Positions 17,541 through 25,957 of a DNA stretch of 47,074 nt are shown piece by piece. Both the position numbers and the translations under genes were made by a program. The notes under the pieces were generated by a model. The model saw only the letters and a program-made list of their open reading frames with translations. It ran no database searches and was not told the origin of the DNA. The first letter of the stretch is position 1. The number at the start of each line of letters is the position of its first letter. This DNA comes from Bacteroidota bacterium (lineage in GTDB: Bacteria; Bacteroidota; Bacteroidia; Palsa-965). Location: NCBI GenBank assembly GCA_021299855.1, contig JAJTEY010000020.1, positions 1-47,074 on the forward strand, given 5' to 3'.

Positions 17541-18191
17541 ATGATTAAGGAATTACTCGATTTTATTCTGCACATCAACGATCACCTGACATCCATGGTT
17601 CAGGAATACGGAACGTTGGTATATGCTATTTTATTCCTGATCATATTCGTTGAAACGGGATTAGTAATAATGCCATTTCTTCCGGGAGATTCCCTGCTTT
17701 TTGCTGCAGGAGCGCTTTGTGCTAACGAAGCTACAGGGTTAAATATCGTTTACCTTATTGCACTGTTGTTTGTTGCGGCAGTTTTGGGTGATAACACCAA
17801 TTATTGGATTGGCCGAACACTCGGACTTCGCGTTACTACCATGACCATAGGAAAAAGGCGGATTGTTAAACAGGATTATCTGGATAAAACGCACGCATTT
17901 TTTGAAAAATACGGGACTAAAGCCATCATTATGGCCCGATTTGTACCAATTGTGAGAACATTTACTCCTTTTGTTGCAGGCGTAGGCAAAATGACTTACC
18001 GCACCAAATTCCTGCCGTATGACGTTGCCGGAGGATTTTTATGGATCGCGTCGATGTCGTTGGCCGGATATTTCCTCGGCACACACGAATGGGTAAAGAA
18101 ACATTTTGAAGGAGTAGTCATCGCGATTATCATTATTTCCGTAATGCCTATGTTGATTGCGTATTTGCGCCATCGTTTCAGCAAGAAATAA
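17541..18191 (+). CDS. DedA-family membrane protein (VTT domain)
   Basis: 216 aa integral membrane protein. Family blocks are FVETGLVIMPFLPGDSLLFAAGALCA (about 35-60), GDNTNYWIGR (about 87) and MARFVPIVRTFTPFVAGVGKM (about 130-150), ending in a C-terminal transmembrane helix and a basic tail. DedA/VTT proteins include flippases for undecaprenyl phosphate and other lipids, and affect membrane potential and drug resistance. The specific substrate cannot be read from sequence. It overlaps nothing but lies 3 bp after the rhodanese and 4 bp before the aroE start. Confidence 0.93.
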   Translation: MIKELLDFILHINDHLTSMVQEYGTLVYAILFLIIFVETGLVIMPFLPGDSLLFAAGALCANEATGLNIVYLIALLFVAAVLGDNTNYWIGRTLGLRVTTMTIGKRRIVKQDYLDKTHAFFEKYGTKAIIMARFVPIVRTFTPFVAGVGKMTYRTKFLPYDVAGGFLWIASMSLAGYFLGTHEWVKKHFEGVVIAIIIISVMPMLIAYLRHRFSKK

Positions 18192-18195
18192 GCTC

Positions 18196-18948
18196 GTGCG
18201 CCAGTTCGGACTCATCGGTTATCCGCTCACCCACTCGTTCAGTAAACGGTATTTTACCGAAAAATTTCAACGTGAATCGATTGTTGGTGCAACATATGAA
18301 CTGTTTCCGTTAGCACATATTCAGGAATTTCCCGAATTGGTTCATTCGCACCGACAATTAGTCGGACTTAACGTGACGATTCCATATAAGGGAACTGTAA
18401 TTCCTTTCCTGGACGAATTTGATGCAACTGCGGAAGGAATCGGAGCGGTAAATACCATCCGCATAATTCGGGAAGGAGACCGAGTAAGAATGATTGGTTT
18501 TAATACGGATTTCTTCGGATTTCTGAAATCACTAAAACCGTTTTTAACGTTGCATCATGATCGCGCGTTGATTATTGGAACCGGCGGAGGTGCGGCGGCT
18601 GTTGCATTCGGACTGAAATCGTTAGGGATTGATGTGTTGTTTACGGGAAGAAAATCTGCTGCAGATAAATCACCTTATTTACCCATTTCAGAAGTAAGTC
18701 CGGAATTATTAAGGCACTTCAAATTGATAGTGAACACCACTCCGCTGGGCATGTTTCCTGACGTAGATGGATTTCCGGATATACCCTATTCGTCCATGAC
18801 TTCAGAACATCTGGTATTTGATTTGGTGTACAATCCCGAATCGACAGTTTTTATGCAGAAAGCCGTCGCATTTGGTGCAACTGCCATGAACGGTTACGAT
18901 ATGCTCCGGTATCAAGCTGAAAAAGCCTGGGAAATCTGGAATAGTTAG
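18196..18948 (+). CDS. aroE: Shikimate dehydrogenase
   Basis: 250 aa from a GTG at 18196, four bases after the DedA stop. The ORF-track start at 18157 would add 13 residues that overlap DedA and precede the family N-terminus (MRQFGLIGYPLTHSFSK), so the GTG is preferred. The enzyme reduces 3-dehydroshikimate to shikimate with NADPH in aromatic amino-acid synthesis. Visible features: HSFSK shikimate contact, catalytic Lys65 in NVTIPYKG, substrate Asp in GFNTDFFGF, dinucleotide loop GTGGGAAAVAFGL, NTTPLGM, and YDMLRYQAEKAWEIW at the C-terminus. It converges on bshB1 with only 7 bp between the stops and no terminator visible. Confidence 0.95.
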   Translation: MRQFGLIGYPLTHSFSKRYFTEKFQRESIVGATYELFPLAHIQEFPELVHSHRQLVGLNVTIPYKGTVIPFLDEFDATAEGIGAVNTIRIIREGDRVRMIGFNTDFFGFLKSLKPFLTLHHDRALIIGTGGGAAAVAFGLKSLGIDVLFTGRKSAADKSPYLPISEVSPELLRHFKLIVNTTPLGMFPDVDGFPDIPYSSMTSEHLVFDLVYNPESTVFMQKAVAFGATAMNGYDMLRYQAEKAWEIWNS

Positions 18949-18955
18949 TATTGAT

Positions 18956-19672
18956 TTATTTCAACTCCAACAATGAATTAACCGCAGGAGTTCTGGTCAC
19001 AACGTAACCTTCACCGTATTCAACGCCCGCTTCACGTCCAACAACGCGCATTTTGGCTTTCACAAAATCCATAAAGTCCTGCCCCGAAATTGGAGTTGCG
19101 GGCTCAGCAGAATCGGGATTATAGAACTGGGAGGAATACGCCAGAATAGCACGCATCTTCGCATCAATTTCGGCAGTTACATCAACTACAACATCAGGTT
19201 TAATAAAACGATCTTGTATGTAATGATAAACCGCTTGAGGCCTCCATGGCTTTTGCTCTTCGCTATTATGATGTGTCTTAATTTTTACCAATCCCGAATA
19301 AAATGCGGCATCAGCAATCAATTTACCGGCTTTACCATGATCTGGATGGCGATCGTGTGGTGCATTACACAGAATAATTTCAGGTTGAAATAATCTTATG
19401 TAAGTCACTATTTGACGGATGTGTGCTTCATCATAAGTAAAAAAAACGTCGCGCATATTAAGAATAACACGACTACTAACGCCCATAAGTTCAGCAGCAG
19501 CAGCAGCTTCTTTCTTGCGTGTTTCCGCGTTACCGCGTGTACCGAGTTCGCCTTCCGACAGATCCAGAATCGCCACTTTTTTCCCGGCTTTGACTTCTTT
19601 AATCAACGTGCCGGCACAACTCAATTCCACATCATCCGGATGGATTCCGATAGCAAGAATATCAACTTTCAT
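18956..19672 (-). CDS. bshB1: Bacillithiol biosynthesis deacetylase BshB1
   Basis: 238 aa PIG-L/LmbE-family zinc deacetylase. The HPDDVE motif (His11, Asp13, Asp14) and HRHPDH-like motif (DRHPDHGKA, about residue 110) bind the metal. DLSEGELGTRGNAETRKKEAAAAAELMG is the region typical of BshB1, which removes the acetyl group from GlcNAc-malate to give GlcN-malate, the precursor of bacillithiol. Bacillithiol is known from Firmicutes and several Bacteroidota. The other genes (bshA, bshC) are not in this window. It reads away from the divergent lipoprotein gene and converges on aroE. Confidence 0.92.
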   Translation of the reverse strand: MKVDILAIGIHPDDVELSCAGTLIKEVKAGKKVAILDLSEGELGTRGNAETRKKEAAAAAELMGVSSRVILNMRDVFFTYDEAHIRQIVTYIRLFQPEIILCNAPHDRHPDHGKAGKLIADAAFYSGLVKIKTHHNSEEQKPWRPQAVYHYIQDRFIKPDVVVDVTAEIDAKMRAILAYSSQFYNPDSAEPATPISGQDFMDFVKAKMRVVGREAGVEYGEGYVVTRTPAVNSLLELK

Positions 19673-19712
19673 GGTGCAAAACTAAGTAATATTCTGAGGT
19701 CATTAATTCCGT

Positions 19713-19720
19713 TAACTTTG
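19713..19720 (+). promoter_or_regulatory. Candidate -7 element for the DUF4440-like lipoprotein gene
   Basis: TAACTTTG is an exact TAnnTTTG match only 6 nt before the ATG at 19727, implying a very short leader. It also shows that the longer ORF from 19412 is not the real gene. Confidence 0.45.
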
Positions 19721-19726
19721 AATCCA

Positions 19727-20236
19727 ATGAGAACTATTGCGGCTTTGAGTTTTATCGGTATTCTTATACTCGGATCATGTCAGCGTAACGACGAAAATTC
19801 GCTTTCAAAAAAGGAAACTGTGGTTCCGGCTGCACCTATTACAGATCTTGGCGCCATTCGTCAAATTATCATACGTAACCAGATTGACATTGGTAAACAC
19901 ATTAACGACGGTCGCGATTCGTCCATGGTGGCAAAATATTATCATACGGATGCGAAATTGTTAGTCGCGGGAGAACCTTTTCTTTCAGGACATGCCAACT
20001 TATTTCGCTTTTGGCGCGATGCCACAGCTTCGTTAAAAGGCTTGGAACGCGTCACTGTTTCGTGCGAAGGAAATGATCAGTTAGTATACGAAACAGGCAT
20101 TGCCACTGCGATTTACGAAGTGAAAGGTAAAAAAACATCAGGCACATATAAATACCTGACGATTTGGAAAAATGTAAACAACACGTGGCTGATTGCAGCC
20201 GATACTTGGAACAGCCTTCCGGAAATGCCTGAATAG
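19727..20236 (+). CDS. Lipoprotein with DUF4440/SnoaL-like (NTF2-fold) domain
   Basis: 169 aa from ATG 19727. The N-terminus MRTIAALSFIGILILGSC is a lipoprotein signal with lipobox LGSC, so Cys18 should be acylated. The mature part has the pattern of DUF4440 proteins: IRQIIIRNQIDIGKHINDGRDSSMVAKYYHTDAKLL, a middle helix (FRFWRDATASL), then strands ending SGTYKYLTIWKNVNNTWLIAADTWNS. These NTF2-like folds are small ligand-binding or enzyme-like modules of mostly unknown function. It is probably anchored in the envelope. The ORF-track version starting at 19412 runs antisense through bshB1 and is rejected. Confidence 0.85.
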   Translation: MRTIAALSFIGILILGSCQRNDENSLSKKETVVPAAPITDLGAIRQIIIRNQIDIGKHINDGRDSSMVAKYYHTDAKLLVAGEPFLSGHANLFRFWRDATASLKGLERVTVSCEGNDQLVYETGIATAIYEVKGKKTSGTYKYLTIWKNVNNTWLIAADTWNSLPEMPE

Positions 20237-20243
20237 AGAGGAA

Positions 20244-20792
20244 TTATTTTCCTTCCAGCCAATTTACAATCTTGTCGCAGGTAGGCTTTTCGCGAGGAGA
20301 AACATGCCCCACATAATTTCCGTTTTCATCGATCATAAACTTCTGGAAATTCCATGTTACGGCAGCATCTTCTACTCCATTTTCATCTTTTGTTGTCAAC
20401 CATTTGTAAAACGGGTGTATATCATCGCCTTTAACCGAGATTTTTTCCATCATCTGAAACGTCACATTGTATTCACCGGTACAAAAGGTTTTAATTTCTT
20501 TATTACTACCCGGTTCCTGACCGGCGAAGTTGTTAGCGGGAAAGCCCAATATCATAAACTTTCCGTCCTTGCCATACTTGTCGTACAACTTTTGTAACTC
20601 AGTGTATTGCGGCGTTAAACCACATTTAGAAGCCACGTTAACAATTAGCACCTTCTTGCCTTTTAATGAAGAGAAATCGTATTCCACACCGTCAATATTT
20701 TTTGCTTTAAAATCGTACAATGTTTTACGGGTTGTTTCGCCGTTGAAAGAAAGGGAAAGGAATGTAATTACTAATAGGATTAAAGATCTCAT
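20244..20792 (-). CDS. Glutathione peroxidase-family thiol peroxidase, exported
   Basis: 182 aa from ATG 20792 (MRSLILLVITFLSLSFNG), which gives a signal peptide; the ORF-track start adds 12 residues in front of it and spoils it. The thioredoxin-fold domain has the peroxidatic Cys57 in NVASKCGLTPQY, the Gln of FPANNFAGQEPG and the WNFQKF tryptophan/asparagine of the catalytic tetrad. FCTGEYNVTF carries the second cysteine of the two-Cys, thioredoxin-dependent bacterial type. It should reduce peroxides in the periplasm. It converges on the lipoprotein gene with 7 bp between stops. Confidence 0.93.
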   Translation of the reverse strand: MRSLILLVITFLSLSFNGETTRKTLYDFKAKNIDGVEYDFSSLKGKKVLIVNVASKCGLTPQYTELQKLYDKYGKDGKFMILGFPANNFAGQEPGSNKEIKTFCTGEYNVTFQMMEKISVKGDDIHPFYKWLTTKDENGVEDAAVTWNFQKFMIDENGNYVGHVSPREKPTCDKIVNWLEGK

Positions 20793-20904
20793 TGCTTTGG
20801 TTGTTATGATGGAATAACAAAAATGCATTATTAATGTTTAACTATTGCACTTTCTCCGGTATTACAGGACTCAAACTATTCCGTACTCGTCTTCTTACAA
20901 TATT

Positions 20905-20912
20905 TACCTTTG
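20905..20912 (+). promoter_or_regulatory. Candidate -7 element for the ccm operon
   Basis: TACCTTTG is an exact TAnnTTTG match 4 nt before the ATG at 20917. It lies inside the longer ORF-track reading (start 20845), so the later start is preferred. No -33 TTG at typical spacing. Confidence 0.5.
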
Positions 20913-20916
20913 CTTC

Positions 20917-21576
20917 ATGTGGACACGCCAGATCGGTAAATTGGTAAAACGCGAATTGTTGAACGAAACTCGTCAGCAATATGCCGTTTTCGGTATTATC
21001 CTGTTCGTTGTGTCCACCATATTTATAGCGCGATTCAGTTTTAAAGCGGTTAAGGACATTCCAACTTGGAATGCGCTTTTTTGGATTATTATGCTGTTTG
21101 CCGCAGTTACAGGAATCGCCAGAAGTTTTGCCCAGGAATCGCGGGGAAAGTTATTGTATCTGTACACGGTTGCCGATCCTCGCGCGTTGCTGGTTGCAAA
21201 AATGATTTACAATAACATTTCGTTAGTCGCACTTGGACTGGCAGGCATAGCCATCTATGGTTTTCTCATTGAATTTCCGGTTCAAAATGTCGGGTTGTAT
21301 ATACTCGCTATTGTGCTGGGATGTTCCGCATTGGCATCGGGTTTTACGATGATTTCAGCAATTGCCTCGAAAGGAGGAAACAACTTCGCGTTGATGGCTA
21401 TTTTGGGCTTCCCGGTTTTGCTCCCGGTATTGATGGCAGGAATCCGCTTGTCGAAGTTTGCCGCAGATGGTTTAACAGGCGATGGCGCTTGGCAATATGC
21501 AGGATTGTTAATAGCTCTTAACGTCGCTGTCTCGGCACTTGCATACCTATTATTTCCTTACCTTTGGCGCGATTAA
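20917..21576 (+). CDS. ccmB: Heme exporter protein CcmB
   Basis: 219 aa from ATG 20917 (MWTRQIGKLVKRELLNETRQQ), nearly the same length as E. coli CcmB. Six hydrophobic segments are visible, with the amphipathic elbow helix and KRELLNETRQQ start typical of the family, and FARSFAQESRGKLLYLY after the second membrane helix. CcmB is the membrane part of the CcmAB transporter, which uses ATP to release holo-CcmE from CcmC. The ATPase gene ccmA is not adjacent and not in the window. First gene of a tight operon with ccmC 13 bp downstream. Confidence 0.92.
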   Translation: MWTRQIGKLVKRELLNETRQQYAVFGIILFVVSTIFIARFSFKAVKDIPTWNALFWIIMLFAAVTGIARSFAQESRGKLLYLYTVADPRALLVAKMIYNNISLVALGLAGIAIYGFLIEFPVQNVGLYILAIVLGCSALASGFTMISAIASKGGNNFALMAILGFPVLLPVLMAGIRLSKFAADGLTGDGAWQYAGLLIALNVAVSALAYLLFPYLWRD

Positions 21577-21589
21577 ATTATTCGCTTAA

Positions 21590-22612
21590 ATGCTGAGGAA
21601 CTGGTGGAAATTTTTGGGTGTGCTGTTATTAGCATACAGCATTTATGCAGGATTAGCAACGCCTTTGGCTCCGGGAATTATTTCCGCAAAATCTTCTGCA
21701 ACCTACACCTCTGATTCCACGTTCACCGTTACCGTTTTCGGTTACAATACCCGTTTCCAAACCGAACAATCGGGCCTTCATGCATGGTTAATGAACAACG
21801 ACAAGCCGGTGTGCGCAATTCGAGTGGAAGTTATCGATGAAACACACGCCGTTCTCCATTTTCCTCCGGTCGCTCCAATAAAAGATCCGCTATTCACGTT
21901 GAAGATGCACAGCACAGGCGATGGTTTACTCGTAATGGAAAATGCCATTTGGACAGCAGATACAGTTACTGCGGGATTAACTCAAGTGTGCCAACCGAAA
22001 GTGGCATCCGAGGATCAAAACTATCATGCTTATCCGTTTCGGTATATTTTGTACGAGTCGATCCGAAACCTGTTTCTGCATGTTCCGATGTGGTTTGCTA
22101 TGATCGCTTTATTGTCATGGTCATTGTATAACAACTTCAGATATTTGCGCGGTTTTAATATCAATTACGATCATCGTGCACACGAATCGGTTAAAGTGGC
22201 ATTGGTTTTCGGAATGCTTGGTCTAATTACCGGATCTATTTGGGCACGCAGCACTTGGGGCGCATGGTGGGTTGATGATACAAAACTGAATGGCACAGCC
22301 ATTACAATGCTTTCGTATCTGGCTTATCTCGTTTTGCGCAATAGTATTGAAGATGAACAAAAGCGTGCTCGTGTTTCTTCCATATATAGCATTTTCGCTT
22401 ACGTGATGATGTTGGTTTTAATCGGATTATTGCCACGCCTTAACGACTCCTTACACCCCGGCAATGGCGGAAATCCGGCATTCAGCAACTACGATTTGGA
22501 CAATACCATGCGACCTGTTTTTTATGCAGCAGTATTGGGATGGATTATTATCGGAATCTGGATCAGCGGAATTCGTTATCGCATGCGTAAACTAAAAGAA
22601 GCGCACACATGA
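21590..22612 (+). CDS. ccmC: Heme handling protein CcmC/CcsA family, with extra periplasmic domain
   Basis: 340 aa. The C-terminal ~200 residues form the CcmC core: HVPMWF with a heme-ligand His, a Trp-rich loop WARSTWGAWWVDD (the WWD motif), and SLHPG with the second His, among about six membrane helices. It loads heme onto CcmE at the outer face of the inner membrane. Unlike the E. coli protein (about 245 aa), there is a separate N-terminal membrane helix (6-25) and a beta-rich domain of about 100 residues (35-130) before the core. The start MLRNWWKFLG fits. It overlaps the next gene by 4 bp (ATGA). Confidence 0.92.
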   Translation: MLRNWWKFLGVLLLAYSIYAGLATPLAPGIISAKSSATYTSDSTFTVTVFGYNTRFQTEQSGLHAWLMNNDKPVCAIRVEVIDETHAVLHFPPVAPIKDPLFTLKMHSTGDGLLVMENAIWTADTVTAGLTQVCQPKVASEDQNYHAYPFRYILYESIRNLFLHVPMWFAMIALLSWSLYNNFRYLRGFNINYDHRAHESVKVALVFGMLGLITGSIWARSTWGAWWVDDTKLNGTAITMLSYLAYLVLRNSIEDEQKRARVSSIYSIFAYVMMLVLIGLLPRLNDSLHPGNGGNPAFSNYDLDNTMRPVFYAAVLGWIIIGIWISGIRYRMRKLKEAHT

Positions 22613-22839
22613 AAAAATTAGCACTGCTTGTTATACTACTGATTTCATTTACCGGAACAGCTTTTTCACAAAGCAGCATGGATGAAGAGATCTTTAAAAC
22701 ATTGCGCGGTAACGCGTCCATGAATGTCGTGATTGTAGTTGCCATGCTGATTCTGGCAGGAATATTTTTCTATTTATTCCGTCTGGATCGCAAACTCAAT
22801 AAGTTGGAGCAAGAAGTTAATGAAGGGAAGAAATCATGA
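22609..22839 (+). CDS. Small CcmD-like membrane protein
   Basis: 76 aa. A signal-like N-terminus (MKKLALLVILLISFTGTAFSQ) is followed by one membrane helix (VVIVVAMLILAGIFFYLFRL) and a charged cytoplasmic tail DRKLNKLEQEVNEGKKS. CcmD in other bacteria is likewise a small one-helix protein needed to free holo-CcmE from CcmABC. The position between ccmC and ccmE, with 4-bp ATGA overlaps on both sides, is the main support; sequence similarity alone is too short to judge. The second signal-like segment makes it longer than the E. coli protein. Confidence 0.8.
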   Translation: MKKLALLVILLISFTGTAFSQSSMDEEIFKTLRGNASMNVVIVVAMLILAGIFFYLFRLDRKLNKLEQEVNEGKKS

Positions 22840-23231
22840 AGAAGACGCACATCATTGCTATTGTAATTATTGCGGTTGCCATTGCCAGCATGTTTACCAT
22901 GTTGAACAACTCCAGTACCTATTCTGATTTCGAAGACGCGAAAGATGCTAACCCGGAAGAGAGTGTTCATATTGCCGGAACGTTGGTTCGCGAAAAAGCC
23001 ATGGAGTATCGTCCTGAATTGGATCCCAATAAATTCACGTTCTACATGGCCGATCAAAAAGGCAATCAGCAAAAGGTGGTATTATTAAAATCAAAACCTC
23101 AGGACTTTGAACGTTCGCAGCAGGTTGTGATCATCGGTAAAATGAAAGGCGATCATTTTGAAGCTAAAGATGTTTTGATGAAGTGTCCGTCGAAATACAA
23201 TGACGGTAAGAATACTGTTGCAAATCCTTAA
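22836..23231 (+). CDS. ccmE: Heme chaperone CcmE, Cys-type (CxxxY)
   Basis: 131 aa with an N-terminal membrane anchor (IIAIVIIAVAIASMF) and a periplasmic OB-fold (VHIAGTLV, KFTFYMAD, VVIIGKM, HFEAKDVLMKCPSKY). CcmE binds heme covalently and carries it to CcmF. In most bacteria the heme-linking residue is His in HxxxY; here the position is C117-P-S-K-Y121, the CxxxY form described in archaea and some sulfate reducers. The overall fold, length and location after the ccmD-like gene (4-bp overlap) support the call. Its mode of heme binding is therefore expected to differ. Confidence 0.92.
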   Translation: MKKTHIIAIVIIAVAIASMFTMLNNSSTYSDFEDAKDANPEESVHIAGTLVREKAMEYRPELDPNKFTFYMADQKGNQQKVVLLKSKPQDFERSQQVVIIGKMKGDHFEAKDVLMKCPSKYNDGKNTVANP

Positions 23232-23254
23232 AGGAATTAACGCTTACAAGTTTT

Positions 23255-25942
23255 ATGAAAAGTATCGACTACATCGGAGAGCAGGCATGGTGGGGACAAT
23301 TAGGTCATGCTTTAGTAATTGTCGCATTTGTTACAGCGTTTTTCTCGGCATTAATCAACTATTTCCGAACTAAAAGTCCGGAGCACAATGAGACCTGGAA
23401 AGGTACGGCGCGTCTCTTTTTTAATATTCATGCTTTAGCTGTTGTTGGCATTTTCCTGACACTGTTGCTGATGCTGATTAATCATCGCTTCGAATACCAA
23501 TATGTGTGGCAGCATTCGAAACGGGATCTTTCGATGAATTATATCCTGGCCTGTTTATGGGAAGGTCAGGAAGGCAGCACATTACTTTGGTTGCTATGGC
23601 ACAGTGTGATCGGGTTGGTATTGATGCGGACAGCAAAAGATTGGGAAGCTCCTGTGCTCAGCGTATTATCGATGGTTCAGGTCTTTCTTGCCATGATGCT
23701 TCTGGGTTTGTATATCGGCGATACGCATATTGGCGCTTCACCATTTACATTGATTCGGGAGCGGGAAGAAAATATCGGATTACCATGGACACAACTTGCT
23801 GATTATTTACAGCGCGTTCCCATGTTTAAAGACGGGCGCGGATTAAATCCATTACTACAAAACTATTGGATGACCATCCATCCTCCTACGCTGTTTCTGG
23901 GATTTGCGTTGGTAACTGTTCCATTTGCTTTTGCGGTTGGAGCATTATTAACCAATCGTTTATACGATTGGCAGAAACCCGCATTGCCATGGACATTTGC
24001 AGGAGTTGCTATTTTGGGAACCGGCATTTTGATGGGTGGTGCATGGGCATACGAATCATTAAGTTTCGGCGGATTCTGGGCTTGGGATCCTGTTGAAAAC
24101 GCATCACTGGTGCCGTGGTTAACATTGGTTGGAGCTGCCCACGTGATGCTGATTTATCGTATTAAAGGGCAATCGCTGTACACGACATTTTTTCTTACCG
24201 TCATTTCTTTTCTGCTGATCGTTTACTCCACATTTCTTACGAAAAGTGGTGTCCTAAGTGAAACGAGCGTTCACGCATTTACGGAAGACGGCCTCAATCA
24301 GGAGCTCGTATTGTTCATGGGATTTTTCCTGTGGTTTTCTATCGTATTAATGGCTAAGAAAAATTGGTTACGATGGGCGTACACCGGTGTTACAGTTTTG
24401 GTGTTGATCATGTTTATTCAAAACATGGTTGCTGTAGGTATGTTAATTTTACTGTTGACATCCATAACCGCGCTTATTATCGGTCATCGTTACTTCCCGA
24501 AAGAAGACAGGGAAGAAGAACTGTGGTCGAGGGAATTTTGGATGTTTATAGGAGCAATAGTTATGCTGGTGGCATCCTTTCAAATCATATTTTACACGTC
24601 GTCTCCGGTCGTAAACAAATTTTTGCGAATTGATTTCTTACACAACTTTTTTGTTTCCATACACGAATCGCTGGGATGGAAATGGTTGAATACCTTGGCT
24701 GAAGCACGCATTGCACCTGATGAAAACGTAGTGTATTTCTATAACAAGTGGCAAATTCCATTCGCGGTTTTAGTTACGGTTCTTATTGCAGTAACGCAGT
24801 TTTTCAAATACAAAAAAACCGACACGAAGCAATTACGTAAACAACTCTTCTGGCCTTTTGTGTTGGCGTTATTTGTTTCGGGAGTTTTATCTGCCATTAT
24901 ATATTTCAATGAATCCTTCGGGACATTGACAGCAAATAAGCAACGCATCATCTTGATGAGTTCTGTTTTATTTTTCTCTACCGTATTTGCTGTGTTGGCA
25001 AATGGCAGCTATTGGCTAAGTATTTTAAAAGGTAAGATTAAAAGTGCGGGTGCCAGTATCGCGCATATTGGTTTTGGCTTGTTACTGTTAGGTGCATTGA
25101 TCAGCACATCGAAGAAAGACACAATTTCTCAAAACACTTCCGAAACCGATGTCACTTCCATTGCGCAAGAAGGCAATAACGCCGAGAATATTTATTTACG
25201 CAAAGGAGATACTTTACCCATGGGTGAATATCTGGTTACCTACAGTAATCGCAGTCGTGAAATAAAAGACGGAACACCTTACGTTTACTTTGCGGTAGAT
25301 TTTCTGAAACCACAAGAAACCGGAATGGCGGAATATCAATTCACGTTACGTCCGTTTATTCAGCTTAACCCGATGATGGGTAATGCGGCAGAACCGGACA
25401 CCAGACATTTTTTACATAAGGACATTTATACATTTATCAAATTCGTACCGATGACTTCATTGGAGGATTCGGCTTCTTCCTCCGGTGATCAATTTGACGA
25501 TCCAAAGAATTACACCATCGCCGTTGGAGATACGATTGCAGCTAACAGTAGTATTGCAATTTTGGACAGCGTGCGCAAGGTAAGCGAGTCACATGCGTTG
25601 TATAAATCGGAAGAAATTGGAGTAAGTGCACATTTTACGGTTATTGACAACAACATGCAACGCAGCAATCTTGTTGCTTATTATTTTGTAAATACCACAA
25701 CCGGAAGCACTTCACAACTCGACGCCAAAGATCCAAATACAGGTCTGAAACTTACCTTCTGGAAAGTGCGTCCTGAGAATGGAAAGATTGATGTTTACAT
25801 GGCCGAATTGTTGTCGAAGAAAAGTGATTTCATTGTTATGGAAGCTTCCGTTTTTCCGGCAATCAATATTTTGTGGATTGGCTGTTTGGTCATGATTATT
25901 GGTACATTCATCGCGTTGCGCGAGCGCATTCGCAGGAATTAA
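23255..25942 (+). CDS. ccmF: Cytochrome c heme lyase CcmF/CcsA family
   Basis: 895 aa with about 15 membrane helices, longer than E. coli CcmF (about 650 aa). It should attach heme to the CxxCH of apocytochromes in the periplasm. The Trp-rich WWD loop is FGGFWAWDPVENASLVPWL near residue 275; HPPTLFLGF before it and SVHAF after it carry candidate heme-ligand histidines. The C-terminal part (about 620-860) is a large periplasmic region before the last helix. No ccmG, ccmH or ccmI follows; instead a DUF2520 gene starts after 15 bp. Confidence 0.95.
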   Translation: MKSIDYIGEQAWWGQLGHALVIVAFVTAFFSALINYFRTKSPEHNETWKGTARLFFNIHALAVVGIFLTLLLMLINHRFEYQYVWQHSKRDLSMNYILACLWEGQEGSTLLWLLWHSVIGLVLMRTAKDWEAPVLSVLSMVQVFLAMMLLGLYIGDTHIGASPFTLIREREENIGLPWTQLADYLQRVPMFKDGRGLNPLLQNYWMTIHPPTLFLGFALVTVPFAFAVGALLTNRLYDWQKPALPWTFAGVAILGTGILMGGAWAYESLSFGGFWAWDPVENASLVPWLTLVGAAHVMLIYRIKGQSLYTTFFLTVISFLLIVYSTFLTKSGVLSETSVHAFTEDGLNQELVLFMGFFLWFSIVLMAKKNWLRWAYTGVTVLVLIMFIQNMVAVGMLILLLTSITALIIGHRYFPKEDREEELWSREFWMFIGAIVMLVASFQIIFYTSSPVVNKFLRIDFLHNFFVSIHESLGWKWLNTLAEARIAPDENVVYFYNKWQIPFAVLVTVLIAVTQFFKYKKTDTKQLRKQLFWPFVLALFVSGVLSAIIYFNESFGTLTANKQRIILMSSVLFFSTVFAVLANGSYWLSILKGKIKSAGASIAHIGFGLLLLGALISTSKKDTISQNTSETDVTSIAQEGNNAENIYLRKGDTLPMGEYLVTYSNRSREIKDGTPYVYFAVDFLKPQETGMAEYQFTLRPFIQLNPMMGNAAEPDTRHFLHKDIYTFIKFVPMTSLEDSASSSGDQFDDPKNYTIAVGDTIAANSSIAILDSVRKVSESHALYKSEEIGVSAHFTVIDNNMQRSNLVAYYFVNTTTGSTSQLDAKDPNTGLKLTFWKVRPENGKIDVYMAELLSKKSDFIVMEASVFPAINILWIGCLVMIIGTFIALRERIRRN

Positions 25943-25957
25943 ATCAAATCCGGAAAC

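Noticed and set aside
19412-19726. 315-bp 5' extension of the DUF4440-like ORF
   Set aside because: It runs antisense through bshB1, and a -7 promoter element and a proper lipoprotein signal lie at the later ATG (19727).
20845-20916. Upstream start of ccmB
   Set aside because: A perfect -7 element (TACCTTTG) lies within it, and the length from 20917 matches CcmB of other bacteria.
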